Below, in pieces: positions 8,455 through 15,871 of a stretch of 64,000 nucleotides of DNA. The position numbers were made by a program, and so were the translations under genes. The notes beneath the pieces were generated by a model. That model was given only the letters and a program-made list of their open reading frames with translations. It made no database searches and was not told where the DNA came from. The stretch's first letter is position 1. Every line of letters starts with the position of its first letter. Source of the DNA: Candidatus Cloacimonadota bacterium (GTDB lineage Bacteria; Cloacimonadota; Cloacimonadia; Cloacimonadales; TCS61); contig JAUVLU010000001.1 in assembly GCA_030600585.1 (NCBI GenBank), forward strand, positions 1 to 64,000, written 5' to 3'.

Positions 8455-8537
8455 GCCTAACACAGCATATACAGCTCACTTCGTTCACCCAAATTTCGGC
8501 TTCTCCGAAACTTTGTATATGCTGGGAACGGTGTGTG
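8455..8537 (+). repeat. attC-like recombination hairpin 2
   Basis: The left end is GCCTAAC (8455-8461), a perfect RYYYAAC. CAGCATATACA (8463-8473) pairs over 11 bp without error with TGTATATGCTG (8514-8524). An inner TTTCGG...CCGAAA hairpin is nested within. The right core reads GGTGTGT where GTTRRRY is expected, so the last half-site is degenerate. It marks the right end of the array, before the chromosomal dehydrogenase gene. Confidence 0.6.
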
Positions 8538-8613
8538 TAATTCCCCACATCACGAGATCGAGATTAATTTCTCAAGATAACGACAAAATGAGAGAGATAA
8601 AAAAGGAGAAAAA

Positions 8614-9801
8614 ATGAGTAAGAGAACCATCGTAGCAATACCGGGAGATGGCATCGGTAAAATAGTTTTAGAAGAAGCTATCAGAGTATTGGATGCAGCG
8701 GGATTTGATGCGGAATATGTTCATGCCGACATCGGTTGGGAATTTTGGCGCAAAGAAGGGAATCCGCTTCCTCAGAGGACTGTAGATCTTTTAGAAGAAC
8801 ACAAAATTGCACTATTTGGTGCAATTACTTCCAAACCAAAAAGTGAAGCTGCGAAAGAATTAGCTCCGGAATTAGCAGATAAAGGATTTATTTATTATAG
8901 TCCAATCGTGGGACTTCGTCAACATTTTAAATTAGATATTTGTCAACGACCATGCAAAACGCTTAAAGGAAATCCGCTCAATTTTATTCGTAGAGGAGCA
9001 AATGGTACTATCGAAGAACCGGCAGTTGATGTTGTTGTTTTTCGTCAGAACACAGAAGGACTTTATGGTGGAGTAGAATGGACAAATCCCTCCAAACAAG
9101 TTTACGATGCCTTTATGACTCATCCTAAATTTTCTAAGAATTTCGGTTGGTCTCCTAAAGATGAAGTTGCAATTTCTACGAGAATATTCACAAGAAAATA
9201 TTCAGAAAGAATTATCCGAACTGCATTTGAATATGCTAAAAAATTCGGATATGAAAGAGTTACACTTTGTGAAAAACCGAATGTGATTCGTGAGACAAGC
9301 GGAATGATGCTTGCTATTTGCCGTGAAATGGAAAAAGAGTATGAAGGCATCCGGTTCAATTATACGAACATTGATGCACAGATGATGTGGCTGACTAAAA
9401 ACCCTGAAACTTATGGAGTAATAATTGCCGGTAATATGTTTGGCGATATTGTTTCTGATGGATTTGCGGGACTAATCGGCGGATTGGGATTTGCCTGTAG
9501 TGCGAATATCGGAGAAAAAGTTGCAATATTCGAACCAACTCACGGCTCAGCTCCTAAGTATGAAAACATGAAACCTTCTATCGTTAATCCAATAGCAATG
9601 ATAATGTCGGCTTGTATGATGTTGGATTACATTGATGAAACAGAAATCGCAAATAATATCAGAAATGCAATAGCTAAGGTTGTGGAAGAAGGGAAAATTC
9701 GTGCTTATGATATGATGAAACTTCACGGTTGTCAAGAAGTGTTAAACCAAGGTGCGGCATCAACAAAAGAAATGACAGATGCAGTAATTACGGCGTTGTA
9801 A
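8614..9801 (+). CDS. Isocitrate/isopropylmalate dehydrogenase family enzyme
   Basis: 395 residues, NAD(P)-dependent beta-decarboxylating dehydrogenase. The N-terminal IPGDGIGKIV, the RQNTEGLYGG substrate loop, the IDAQMMWL stretch, the metal-site GNMFGDIVSD and the cofactor loop EPTHGSAPKYE are all present. The length and the lack of extra insertions fit NAD-dependent isocitrate dehydrogenase better than the long monomeric type, but homoisocitrate or isopropylmalate as substrate cannot be excluded. AAGGAG lies 7 nt before the ATG. Two single-chain aconitase-family genes follow on the same strand, so the cluster carries both hydratase and oxidative decarboxylation steps of a tricarboxylate-type pathway. 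Confidence 0.9.
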   Translation: MSKRTIVAIPGDGIGKIVLEEAIRVLDAAGFDAEYVHADIGWEFWRKEGNPLPQRTVDLLEEHKIALFGAITSKPKSEAAKELAPELADKGFIYYSPIVGLRQHFKLDICQRPCKTLKGNPLNFIRRGANGTIEEPAVDVVVFRQNTEGLYGGVEWTNPSKQVYDAFMTHPKFSKNFGWSPKDEVAISTRIFTRKYSERIIRTAFEYAKKFGYERVTLCEKPNVIRETSGMMLAICREMEKEYEGIRFNYTNIDAQMMWLTKNPETYGVIIAGNMFGDIVSDGFAGLIGGLGFACSANIGEKVAIFEPTHGSAPKYENMKPSIVNPIAMIMSACMMLDYIDETEIANNIRNAIAKVVEEGKIRAYDMMKLHGCQEVLNQGAASTKEMTDAVITAL

Positions 9802-9804
9802 ATA

Positions 9805-10230
9805 AATTAGGAATTAGTAGTTAGGAATTAGGAATTAGGAATTAGGAATTTATGGGAAAGAATGTAATTCAAGAAAAGTCATACGAATTTGCGGTTGAAG
9901 TGATTAGAACCTATCAAACGCTGAAAAAAGAGTATCACGAATATGATCTTTTTAGACAGTTTTTACGTTCGGGAACTTCAATCGGAGCAAATATCCAAGA
10001 AGCTGTTGCAGCTCAATCAAGAAAGGACTTTCTCAGCAAAGTTTATATCAGCTTCAAAGAAGCTAGGGAAACTTTGTATTGGATAAATCTTCTCATTGAT
10101 ACTTCGTATTTAACTTCACCACTGTCAGACACACTAAAAAGTAAATGTGAGGAATTGATAAGAATTCTGAGTTCAATAACAAAAACTACTTCTAAATCTA
10201 TAAAAAGGTAGCAATTCAAAATTTCTAATT
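9805..10230 (+). mobile_element. S23/IVP unit 1 with terminal inverted repeats
   Basis: A 426-bp unit. It starts with AATTAGGAATT (9805-9815), part of a simple GGAATTA repeat of about 45 bp, and ends with AATTTCTAATT (10220-10230), complementary to the start over 10 of 11 bases. In between is one gene for a four-helix-bundle protein. It lies between two metabolic genes and leaves the ribosome site of the next gene intact. Intervening sequences in some 23S rRNA genes have the same plan (stem-forming ends around a small S23 gene). Mobility here is inferred from the second copy 1 kb away. Confidence 0.55.
9852..10211 (+). CDS. Four-helix-bundle protein (S23 / 23S rRNA intervening-sequence family), copy 1
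   Basis: 119 residues, all helical. It carries family hallmarks such as SYEFAVEVI near the start, RSGTSIGANIQEA at residues 40-52, SRKDFLSKVYISFKEA, and ETLYWINLL. The family forms pentameric four-helix bundles like the Avd protein of diversity-generating retroelements. Its cellular role is unknown. The start is the ATG right after the GGAATTA repeat. From residue 40 on it is almost identical in DNA to the copy at 10848. Confidence 0.9.
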   Translation: MGKNVIQEKSYEFAVEVIRTYQTLKKEYHEYDLFRQFLRSGTSIGANIQEAVAAQSRKDFLSKVYISFKEARETLYWINLLIDTSYLTSPLSDTLKSKCEELIRILSSITKTTSKSIKR

Positions 10231-10249
10231 AAATAAAGAGGGAAAAGTA

Positions 10250-10795
10250 ATGAATATAAACGAATTATGGCCGGAATTGGCTTGGATCAAAGACGATAAA
10301 CTCAGAGAACAAACTACAAAAACTTGGGAATTGGCTCTGGAAAAAAGTGTGTTAACAGCAGAAAATTTACAAACTATTCCTTTCACACTTCTTTGCGGAC
10401 CAGATCTCAAAGTTACTTTTATGGATCACAAACGCAGTGTAGTTCATATTGCCAAAGTAGCGGGTGAAAAATGCAACGAATTTTATCACGGTGAACTTCC
10501 CGTAAATATGGATGTGCTAATTGCCGGTGCAATACTAATTGATGTCGGGAAACTTCTTGAATATGTCTTAGATGAAAATGGGAAAGCAATTCAGGGAACT
10601 TACGGGAAATATCTTCGCCATCCTTTTAGTGGTGTTTCGCTTGCTGAAAAATGTGGAATCCCAGCAGAAATTTGCCATATAATAGCGACGCATGCGGGTG
10701 AAGGAAATATGGTAAAAAGAACAACCGAAGCTTATCTTGTTCATCATGCTGATTTTATGACTTTTCTCCCATTTAAGGAAAGACTGAAAGTGTAA
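10250..10795 (+). CDS. HD-domain protein, possible phosphohydrolase
   Basis: 181 residues. HD-type motifs: His in MDHKRSVVHIAKV (about residue 60), the helix GAILIDVGKLLEY where HD is usually found, then RHPFSGVSLAEKCGI with a conserved His, IIATHAGEG and VHHADF. At the HD position the His is replaced by Ile, with the Asp kept, so one metal ligand may be missing or supplied from elsewhere. A GAGGG ribosome site precedes the ATG. It lies between the dehydrogenase and the aconitase-family genes and is flanked by the two S23 units. The substrate is unknown. Confidence 0.75.
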   Translation: MNINELWPELAWIKDDKLREQTTKTWELALEKSVLTAENLQTIPFTLLCGPDLKVTFMDHKRSVVHIAKVAGEKCNEFYHGELPVNMDVLIAGAILIDVGKLLEYVLDENGKAIQGTYGKYLRHPFSGVSLAEKCGIPAEICHIIATHAGEGNMVKRTTEAYLVHHADFMTFLPFKERLKV

Positions 10796-10807
10796 GAAAA
10801 AATTTGG

Positions 10808-11240
10808 AATTAGAAATTAGGAATTAGAAGTTAGAAGTTAGAAATTTATGAGAAAGAATGTAATTCAAGAAAAATCATACGAATTTGCAGTAGAAGTAAT
10901 CAAAGCATATCAAATGCTGAAAAAAACTCATTGCGAATATGATCTTTTCAGGCAATTTCTACGCTCGGGAACTTCAATCGGAGCAAATATCCAAGAAGCT
11001 GTTGCAGCTCAATCAAGAAAGGACTTTCTCAGCAAAGTTTATATCAGCTTCAAAGAAGCTAGGGAAACTTTGTATTGGATAAATCTTCTCATTGATACTT
11101 TGTATTTAACTTCACCACTGTCAGACACACTAAAAAGTAAATGTGAGGAATTGATAAGAATTCTGAGTTCAATAACAAAAACTACTTCTGAATCTATAAA
11201 GAGGTAGTAATTCCAAATTCCTAACTCAAAATTTCTAATT
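10808..11240 (+). mobile_element. S23/IVP unit 2 with terminal inverted repeats
   Basis: A 433-bp unit with AATTAGAAATT at 10808-10818 and its perfect complement AATTTCTAATT at 11230-11240. The left end is a degenerate TTAGAA/GTTAG simple repeat and the right end also carries AAATTCCTAACT. The unit ends just before the AAGGAG of the next gene, as unit 1 does. Same orientation as unit 1 and as the host operon. Confidence 0.55.
10848..11207 (+). CDS. Four-helix-bundle protein (S23 / IVP family), copy 2
   Basis: 119 residues, the same family and domain order as copy 1. By hand alignment the first 39 codons differ from copy 1 at 21 of 117 bases, while the remaining ~240 bases differ at only 3. 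The two copies are therefore a mosaic, best explained by gene conversion of the 3' part. Many 5' changes are silent, which suggests both copies have been under selection as proteins. Confidence 0.9.
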   Translation: MRKNVIQEKSYEFAVEVIKAYQMLKKTHCEYDLFRQFLRSGTSIGANIQEAVAAQSRKDFLSKVYISFKEARETLYWINLLIDTLYLTSPLSDTLKSKCEELIRILSSITKTTSESIKR

Positions 11241-11260
11241 AATAAAAATAAGGAGAAATA

Positions 11261-13072
11261 ATGGGCTTAACTATGATTGAAAAGATCTTGGCAAACCATA
11301 GTAGCAAAGATGTGGTAATTCCGGGTGAGATCATCGATATTGGAATTGATATTCGTGCTGCACGAGATTTTGGTGGACCAAATGTAGTAAAGAATCTAAT
11401 AAACAATAATTTAGAAATTGATGATATCAGCAAAACTTTTTTCACTTTAGATTGTTACCCGACGACATCAGATCCAAAATATGCAACAAGCCAGCAATAT
11501 TGTCGAGTGTATGCACGAGAAAAAGGAATAAAAGTTTATGATGTAAATTCCGGTATTGGAACGCATCTTGTTATAGATAAAGGGTTGGTAACTCCGGGTT
11601 GTACTTTTATTTCCACGGATTCACACGCCAATATTCTGGGATCGATCGGTGCTTTTGGGCAAGGAATGGGAGATAAAGATATTGCGGCGGCTTGGGCAAG
11701 CGGAAAAAGTTGGTTCAAGGTTCCAAAATCCGTTAAACTGACCTTTAAAGGTAAACGACCGAAAAACATTTATGCCAAAGATATTGTTCTTAATCTGTTG
11801 AATAAATTTGGAGCTAACACACTTTTGGGTTATGCAGTTGAGCTATATGGAGATGAAGATGAAAAGCTAAGTCTCGATGAGAGAATCACGATTTCATCAA
11901 TGGCAACAGAGATGGGAGCAATAATTGTGCTTATTCCACCTTCTGATGAAGTAATGAAATATTGCGAAACTCGTTCAGGTAAGAAATTAACTAAAATCGA
12001 AGCTGATAAAAATGCTATTTACGATCAGGAATTGGAAATAGACATTTCTAAGTTCAAACCAATGGTTTCACGCCCGGGTCATCCTGATGATTCTGTAAAT
12101 ATTGACGATGTTTTTCAAACAAAGATTGATTCAGGTTTTGTTGGAAGTTGCACAAATGGAAGAATTGAAGATATGAGAGAAGTTGCAAAAATTTTAAAAG
12201 GACGCAAGATAGCTCCCGGAGTCGTTTTAAAAATAGTTCCTTCCACAGATGAAGTTTGGAATAAATGTTTGGAAGAAGGAATAATCAATATTTTCAAAAG
12301 TGCCGGTGCTTTAGTTGGGAATGCAGGTTGTGCAGGTTGTGCTGCCGGACAGATTGGACAAAACGGTCCAGGAGAAGTTACTATCAGTACCGGGAACAGA
12401 AATTTTGTAGGTAAACAAGGGAAGGGCGAAGTTTATCTTGGTTCTCCGGCAGAAGTAGCGGCATCAACGGTTGCAGGTTACATCACAACTCCCGATAGAA
12501 TTCCTGAAAAACCTGTTGAATTTAAGACTACAGGAAAAACTAAAAAAGCGGAAATTCCTAAAAAAGATAAAACAATTTTAGAAAAATCTACTGTGACCGA
12601 AGGGAAAGTTTGGCTAATTAACAAAGATGATATTGACACCGATATGATATTTCATAACAGATATTTAACAATAACAGACATTGCAGAAATGGGACAATAT
12701 ACTTTCGATAATTTGGAAGGTTGGGAGGATTTTGCACAGAAAGCAGAACATGGAGATATAGTGATCACTGGTAAAAATTTCGGAGCCGGAAGCTCGCGTC
12801 AACAAGCAGTAGATTGTTTTAAATCACTTGGTGTTCAGATCATTCTCGCTGAATCCTTTGGTGCAATTTACGAACGAAATGCCATCAATGCCGCTTTCCC
12901 TATCTTAACTTACAACAATATTGATGAACTTAAACTCAAACAAAGAGATAAAGTAAAAGTAGACATAGAAAATGGAATAATCGAAAATCTAGAAAATGGC
13001 AAAAAAGCAGAGATCAATAAATTCTTTGATGTTCAGATGGAAATTTATAAACGAGATGGATTACTGAGTTAA
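11261..13072 (+). CDS. Single-chain aconitase-family hydratase (LeuC-LeuD fusion type) 1
   Basis: 603 residues. The large-subunit part (residues 1-410) has the [4Fe-4S] ligands Cys297 (in GSCTNGR), Cys357 and Cys360 (GCAGC). The swivel domain (about 445-603) has DIDTDMIFHNRYLT and the substrate-binding Arg513 in GSSRQQ. It catalyses a dehydration-rehydration of the citrate/isocitrate, isopropylmalate or homocitrate kind. HNRYLT is the loop that sets specificity in archaeal-type homologues but does not decide it here. AAGGAG precedes the ATG. It is followed 54 bp later by a second, only distantly related enzyme of the same family. Confidence 0.85.
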   Translation: MGLTMIEKILANHSSKDVVIPGEIIDIGIDIRAARDFGGPNVVKNLINNNLEIDDISKTFFTLDCYPTTSDPKYATSQQYCRVYAREKGIKVYDVNSGIGTHLVIDKGLVTPGCTFISTDSHANILGSIGAFGQGMGDKDIAAAWASGKSWFKVPKSVKLTFKGKRPKNIYAKDIVLNLLNKFGANTLLGYAVELYGDEDEKLSLDERITISSMATEMGAIIVLIPPSDEVMKYCETRSGKKLTKIEADKNAIYDQELEIDISKFKPMVSRPGHPDDSVNIDDVFQTKIDSGFVGSCTNGRIEDMREVAKILKGRKIAPGVVLKIVPSTDEVWNKCLEEGIINIFKSAGALVGNAGCAGCAAGQIGQNGPGEVTISTGNRNFVGKQGKGEVYLGSPAEVAASTVAGYITTPDRIPEKPVEFKTTGKTKKAEIPKKDKTILEKSTVTEGKVWLINKDDIDTDMIFHNRYLTITDIAEMGQYTFDNLEGWEDFAQKAEHGDIVITGKNFGAGSSRQQAVDCFKSLGVQIILAESFGAIYERNAINAAFPILTYNNIDELKLKQRDKVKVDIENGIIENLENGKKAEINKFFDVQMEIYKRDGLLS

Positions 13073-13126
13073 TTTAAAATTTGAATTTATGAGTATTTCA
13101 ATTTTCACATTTCATAAGGAGAAATT

Positions 13127-14908
13127 ATGGGAAAAACTTTTGTTGAAAAAATATTAAATGCAGAAAGAGGTGCAATAGTTTTTCGTAAACCAAATATTGT
13201 TCTTACTCACGATAATACGGCAAGTATAAAAAATACATTTAATAAAATGGATGGAGAAAAAGTTTCTGATCCTGATCAACTTTTGGTCGTATTGGATCAT
13301 AATGCTCCACCGACAAATGCAAAATTAGCAAACCAATATCAGACAATTCGTGATTTTGTAAATAAGCAGGATGTAAATAAATTCCATGATGTCGGTGATG
13401 GAATTTGCCATCAGGTTATGAGCTATTATGCTAAGCCGGGAATGATAATCGTGGGAAGCGACAGTCACACTTGCACAGCCGGAGCTTTTAATGCACTTGC
13501 AGTTGGGATAGACAGAACAGAATCAGCAGGAATTTGGAAACGAGGTGAAACTTGGTTCCGCGTTCCTGAAACTATGAAAATTACTTTGAACGGAAAGCTT
13601 CCAAGCGGTGTTTATGCCAAAGATATTTCGCTGTGGATCATTGGAATGATCGGCTCAGCAGGTGCGAATTATATGAGCATCGAATTTCACGGTGAAGGAG
13701 TGAAAACTCTTTCCATTTCAGAAAGAATGACGCTGACCAATCTTGCTTCCGAGATGGGTGCAAAAAATGCAGTTTTTCCATACGATGAAGTTTTGGAAGA
13801 ATTTTTAGATAAACATTCGGAAGTTTGGAACGGAGTCTGGGCAGATGATGATGCGATTTATGAAAGAGAGATTGAAATAAATATGGGTGAGATTTTCCCG
13901 CTGGTTGCTGCTCCACATCACGTTGATAATGTGAAAGCAGTATCCGAAGTTCAAGGAACAAAACTGAATCAGGGACTTATTGGAACCTGTACAAATGGTA
14001 GATTAGAAGACATTCGCATTGCTGCAGAAATTCTAGATGGGAAAAAAGTAGCTGATGGGTTCCAACTATTAGTAATTCCTGCTTCCAAAAAAATATCTCT
14101 GCAAATGATCGAAGAAGGACTAACTGCAAAATTGATAGAAGCCGGAGCAAGCGTGCTGGCAGTTTCCTGCGGTCCTTGTTTGGGAACCGGACAGGGAATT
14201 CCGGCAGATGGATACACCGTGATTTCTACAGCTAACAGGAATTTCAAGGGAAGAATGGGAAACAAAGAAGCCGAAATTTTCCTGGCTTCTCCTGCCTGCG
14301 TTGCATATTCTGCGATCAAAGGTGAGATCACCGACCCGCGCGGCAAATCTTTTGCAGATAAATATCCATATCCCAAAGCACAGAGCACAACCGTGGATAT
14401 TCAGCCCGACGATAACAGACGAGAAGCCGGTACCTGGAATTATTCCGATGTGGATAATCTGAACACAGATCAGATGTTTGCCGGAAATCTGACTTATCAG
14501 GTTCTCAGCTCCGATCCTGCCACAATAATGCCGTACTTGTTTGTGGATTTCGATGAGAATTTCACCAAGAATGTACAACTTGGCGATGTGATAATTGCAG
14601 GTGAAAATTTTGGTTGTGGCAGCTCTCGCGAACATCCTGCTGTGGGACTTGCTCACGCCGGAGTAAAAGCAGTTATCGTGAAATCTGTTAACCGAATTTT
14701 CTACCGCTCATCTGTAAATCAGGGACTTCCAATTATTGTGATGCCGGAAGTTGTAGATACTTATAATCAAGGCGATAAAGTTGAAGTTAGTTTGGAAAAC
14801 GGAACTATTAAAGTGAATGAAAAAGAATTCAAATTCGCTCCGCTTCCCGTCGAGTTGATGGCGATTTTTCAAGCGAAAGGTTTGGTGAATTGGATTAAGG
14901 AAAATTAA
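13127..14908 (+). CDS. Single-chain aconitase-family hydratase 2
   Basis: 593 residues with the same two-part plan. Iron-sulfur ligands are Cys287 (TCTNGR), Cys348 and Cys351 (SCGPC). The active-site strand GSDSHTCTAGAF is clear, as is Arg501 in GCGSSREHP of the swivel domain. The loop after NTDQMF (AGNLTYQVL) differs from that of the upstream paralogue, so the two likely act on different hydroxy-acids. Together with the dehydrogenase at 8614 they could cover two successive steps, for example citrate to isocitrate and a homologue. AAGGAG lies 6 nt before the ATG. GC content rises toward its 3' end. Confidence 0.85.
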   Translation: MGKTFVEKILNAERGAIVFRKPNIVLTHDNTASIKNTFNKMDGEKVSDPDQLLVVLDHNAPPTNAKLANQYQTIRDFVNKQDVNKFHDVGDGICHQVMSYYAKPGMIIVGSDSHTCTAGAFNALAVGIDRTESAGIWKRGETWFRVPETMKITLNGKLPSGVYAKDISLWIIGMIGSAGANYMSIEFHGEGVKTLSISERMTLTNLASEMGAKNAVFPYDEVLEEFLDKHSEVWNGVWADDDAIYEREIEINMGEIFPLVAAPHHVDNVKAVSEVQGTKLNQGLIGTCTNGRLEDIRIAAEILDGKKVADGFQLLVIPASKKISLQMIEEGLTAKLIEAGASVLAVSCGPCLGTGQGIPADGYTVISTANRNFKGRMGNKEAEIFLASPACVAYSAIKGEITDPRGKSFADKYPYPKAQSTTVDIQPDDNRREAGTWNYSDVDNLNTDQMFAGNLTYQVLSSDPATIMPYLFVDFDENFTKNVQLGDVIIAGENFGCGSSREHPAVGLAHAGVKAVIVKSVNRIFYRSSVNQGLPIIVMPEVVDTYNQGDKVEVSLENGTIKVNEKEFKFAPLPVELMAIFQAKGLVNWIKEN

Positions 14909-14994
14909 CCATCCAATTTCGCTACGCTTCAACGGGACAAGCAGAGAACACAGAGAGCACGGAGTGAAAAATTGGATAAAGGAGAATTTAAATA

Positions 14995-15207
14995 ATGGTT
15001 GGAATTATCGGATCTTTTGCAGGAATATTTATAATATTTCTTTTCTGGATGAATCAGCAGATCGATATTAAATGGAAGATCATTTTTACAATAATTGCGA
15101 TTGTTTCTATATTTGCACTTCCCGGAATTTGGTCAAATATCATAACGGTTTTGGTTTTGATAATTATGTTTTTAATGCTAAGATGGAACGGTGTAAAAAT
15201 ACGGTGA
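14995..15207 (+). CDS. Small two-helix membrane protein
   Basis: 70 residues, almost entirely two or three hydrophobic helices with a short polar turn (NQQIDIKWK) and a basic end (RWNGVKIR). AAAGGAG precedes the ATG by 8 nt, which supports it as a real gene. No family recognised. Confidence 0.5.
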   Translation: MVGIIGSFAGIFIIFLFWMNQQIDIKWKIIFTIIAIVSIFALPGIWSNIITVLVLIIMFLMLRWNGVKIR

Positions 15208-15246
15208 AATTAGTTTCAGAAAGGAAATAATAACAGGAATTCGTTA

Positions 15247-15804
15247 ATGAAAAATGGGAAAATTATCTTTTTAAATGGTACTTCAAGTTCAGGGAAAACT
15301 TCTATTGCAAAGGAATTACAACAAATTTTGGAAGAACCGTATCTTCTTGTTTCTGTTGATAATTTTATCTCTATGTTACCTCAAAAATATTTGAATGGTG
15401 AAGATCCGAAAACTTTTAAGAAAGCAATTTTTAAAATAATTCCCGGAATGCATCATTCAATTTCTGCTCTCGCTTCAGCAGGAAATAATATAATAGTCGA
15501 TCACGTTCTTGAACAAAAGGAATGGTTGAAAGAATGTGTTAATGCTCTGTCTGATTTTCAAGTTCTATTTGTAGGAGTTCGTTGTCCTTTGGAAGAACTC
15601 GAGTTAAGGGAACACAAGCGAGGAAACAGAAAAAAGGGAATGGCACGTTTCCAATATGATCTTGTTCATTCTCATAATATCTATGATATTGAAGTAGATA
15701 CTTCCAAGCATAAACCTCTTGAATGTGCTATGAAAATTAAAGATATTTTTAAAGAAAAATATCCTTATAAAGCTTTTAAAAAACTTGAGGAAAAGTTAAT
15801 TTGA
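15247..15804 (+). CDS. Chloramphenicol phosphotransferase-like P-loop kinase
   Basis: 185 residues. The Walker A loop is NGTSSSGKTS at residues 9-18. VSVDNF, the GMHHSISALASAG helix, IIVDHVL and the Arg-containing lid ELREHKRGNRKKGMA follow in the order seen in the CPT family. Members phosphorylate small hydroxylated molecules, and only a few act on chloramphenicol, so resistance should not be assumed. It is the last gene of the plus-strand run and converges on mnmH. Confidence 0.8.
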   Translation: MKNGKIIFLNGTSSSGKTSIAKELQQILEEPYLLVSVDNFISMLPQKYLNGEDPKTFKKAIFKIIPGMHHSISALASAGNNIIVDHVLEQKEWLKECVNALSDFQVLFVGVRCPLEELELREHKRGNRKKGMARFQYDLVHSHNIYDIEVDTSKHKPLECAMKIKDIFKEKYPYKAFKKLEEKLI

Positions 15805-15834
15805 TTTTTAAATTTGAAGGAATTATTGGTTCAC

Positions 15835-15866
15835 CAGTCTTCTCCGGCAATTGCAGGAGAAGACTG
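15835..15866. repeat. Palindromic repeat between convergent genes
   Basis: CAGTCTTCTCC and GGAGAAGACTG form a perfect 11-bp stem around a 10-nt loop that is itself palindromic (GCAATTGC). It lies between a plus-strand and a minus-strand stop, so it may help end both transcripts, though there is no T run. About 27 bp of it recur with few changes at 30383-30409. Confidence 0.6.
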
Positions 15867-15871
15867 AAGGT

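Noticed and set aside
8414-8617. A 67-codon plus-strand frame ahead of the dehydrogenase
   Set aside because: It runs through the attC-like hairpin, whose palindromic bases explain its composition, and it lacks a ribosome site.
9805-9851. Short tandem GGAATTA repeats taken as a CRISPR start
   Set aside because: The units are contiguous with no spacers and no cas genes are near. It is a simple repeat at the end of the S23 unit.
9852-11207. S23 proteins as Avd of a diversity-generating retroelement
   Set aside because: The fold is shared, but there is no reverse transcriptase or variable-repeat pair in the window.
13638-14656. Minus-strand frames of 107 to 178 codons over the second aconitase gene
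   Set aside because: They are mirror frames of a strongly supported gene and have no domain of their own.
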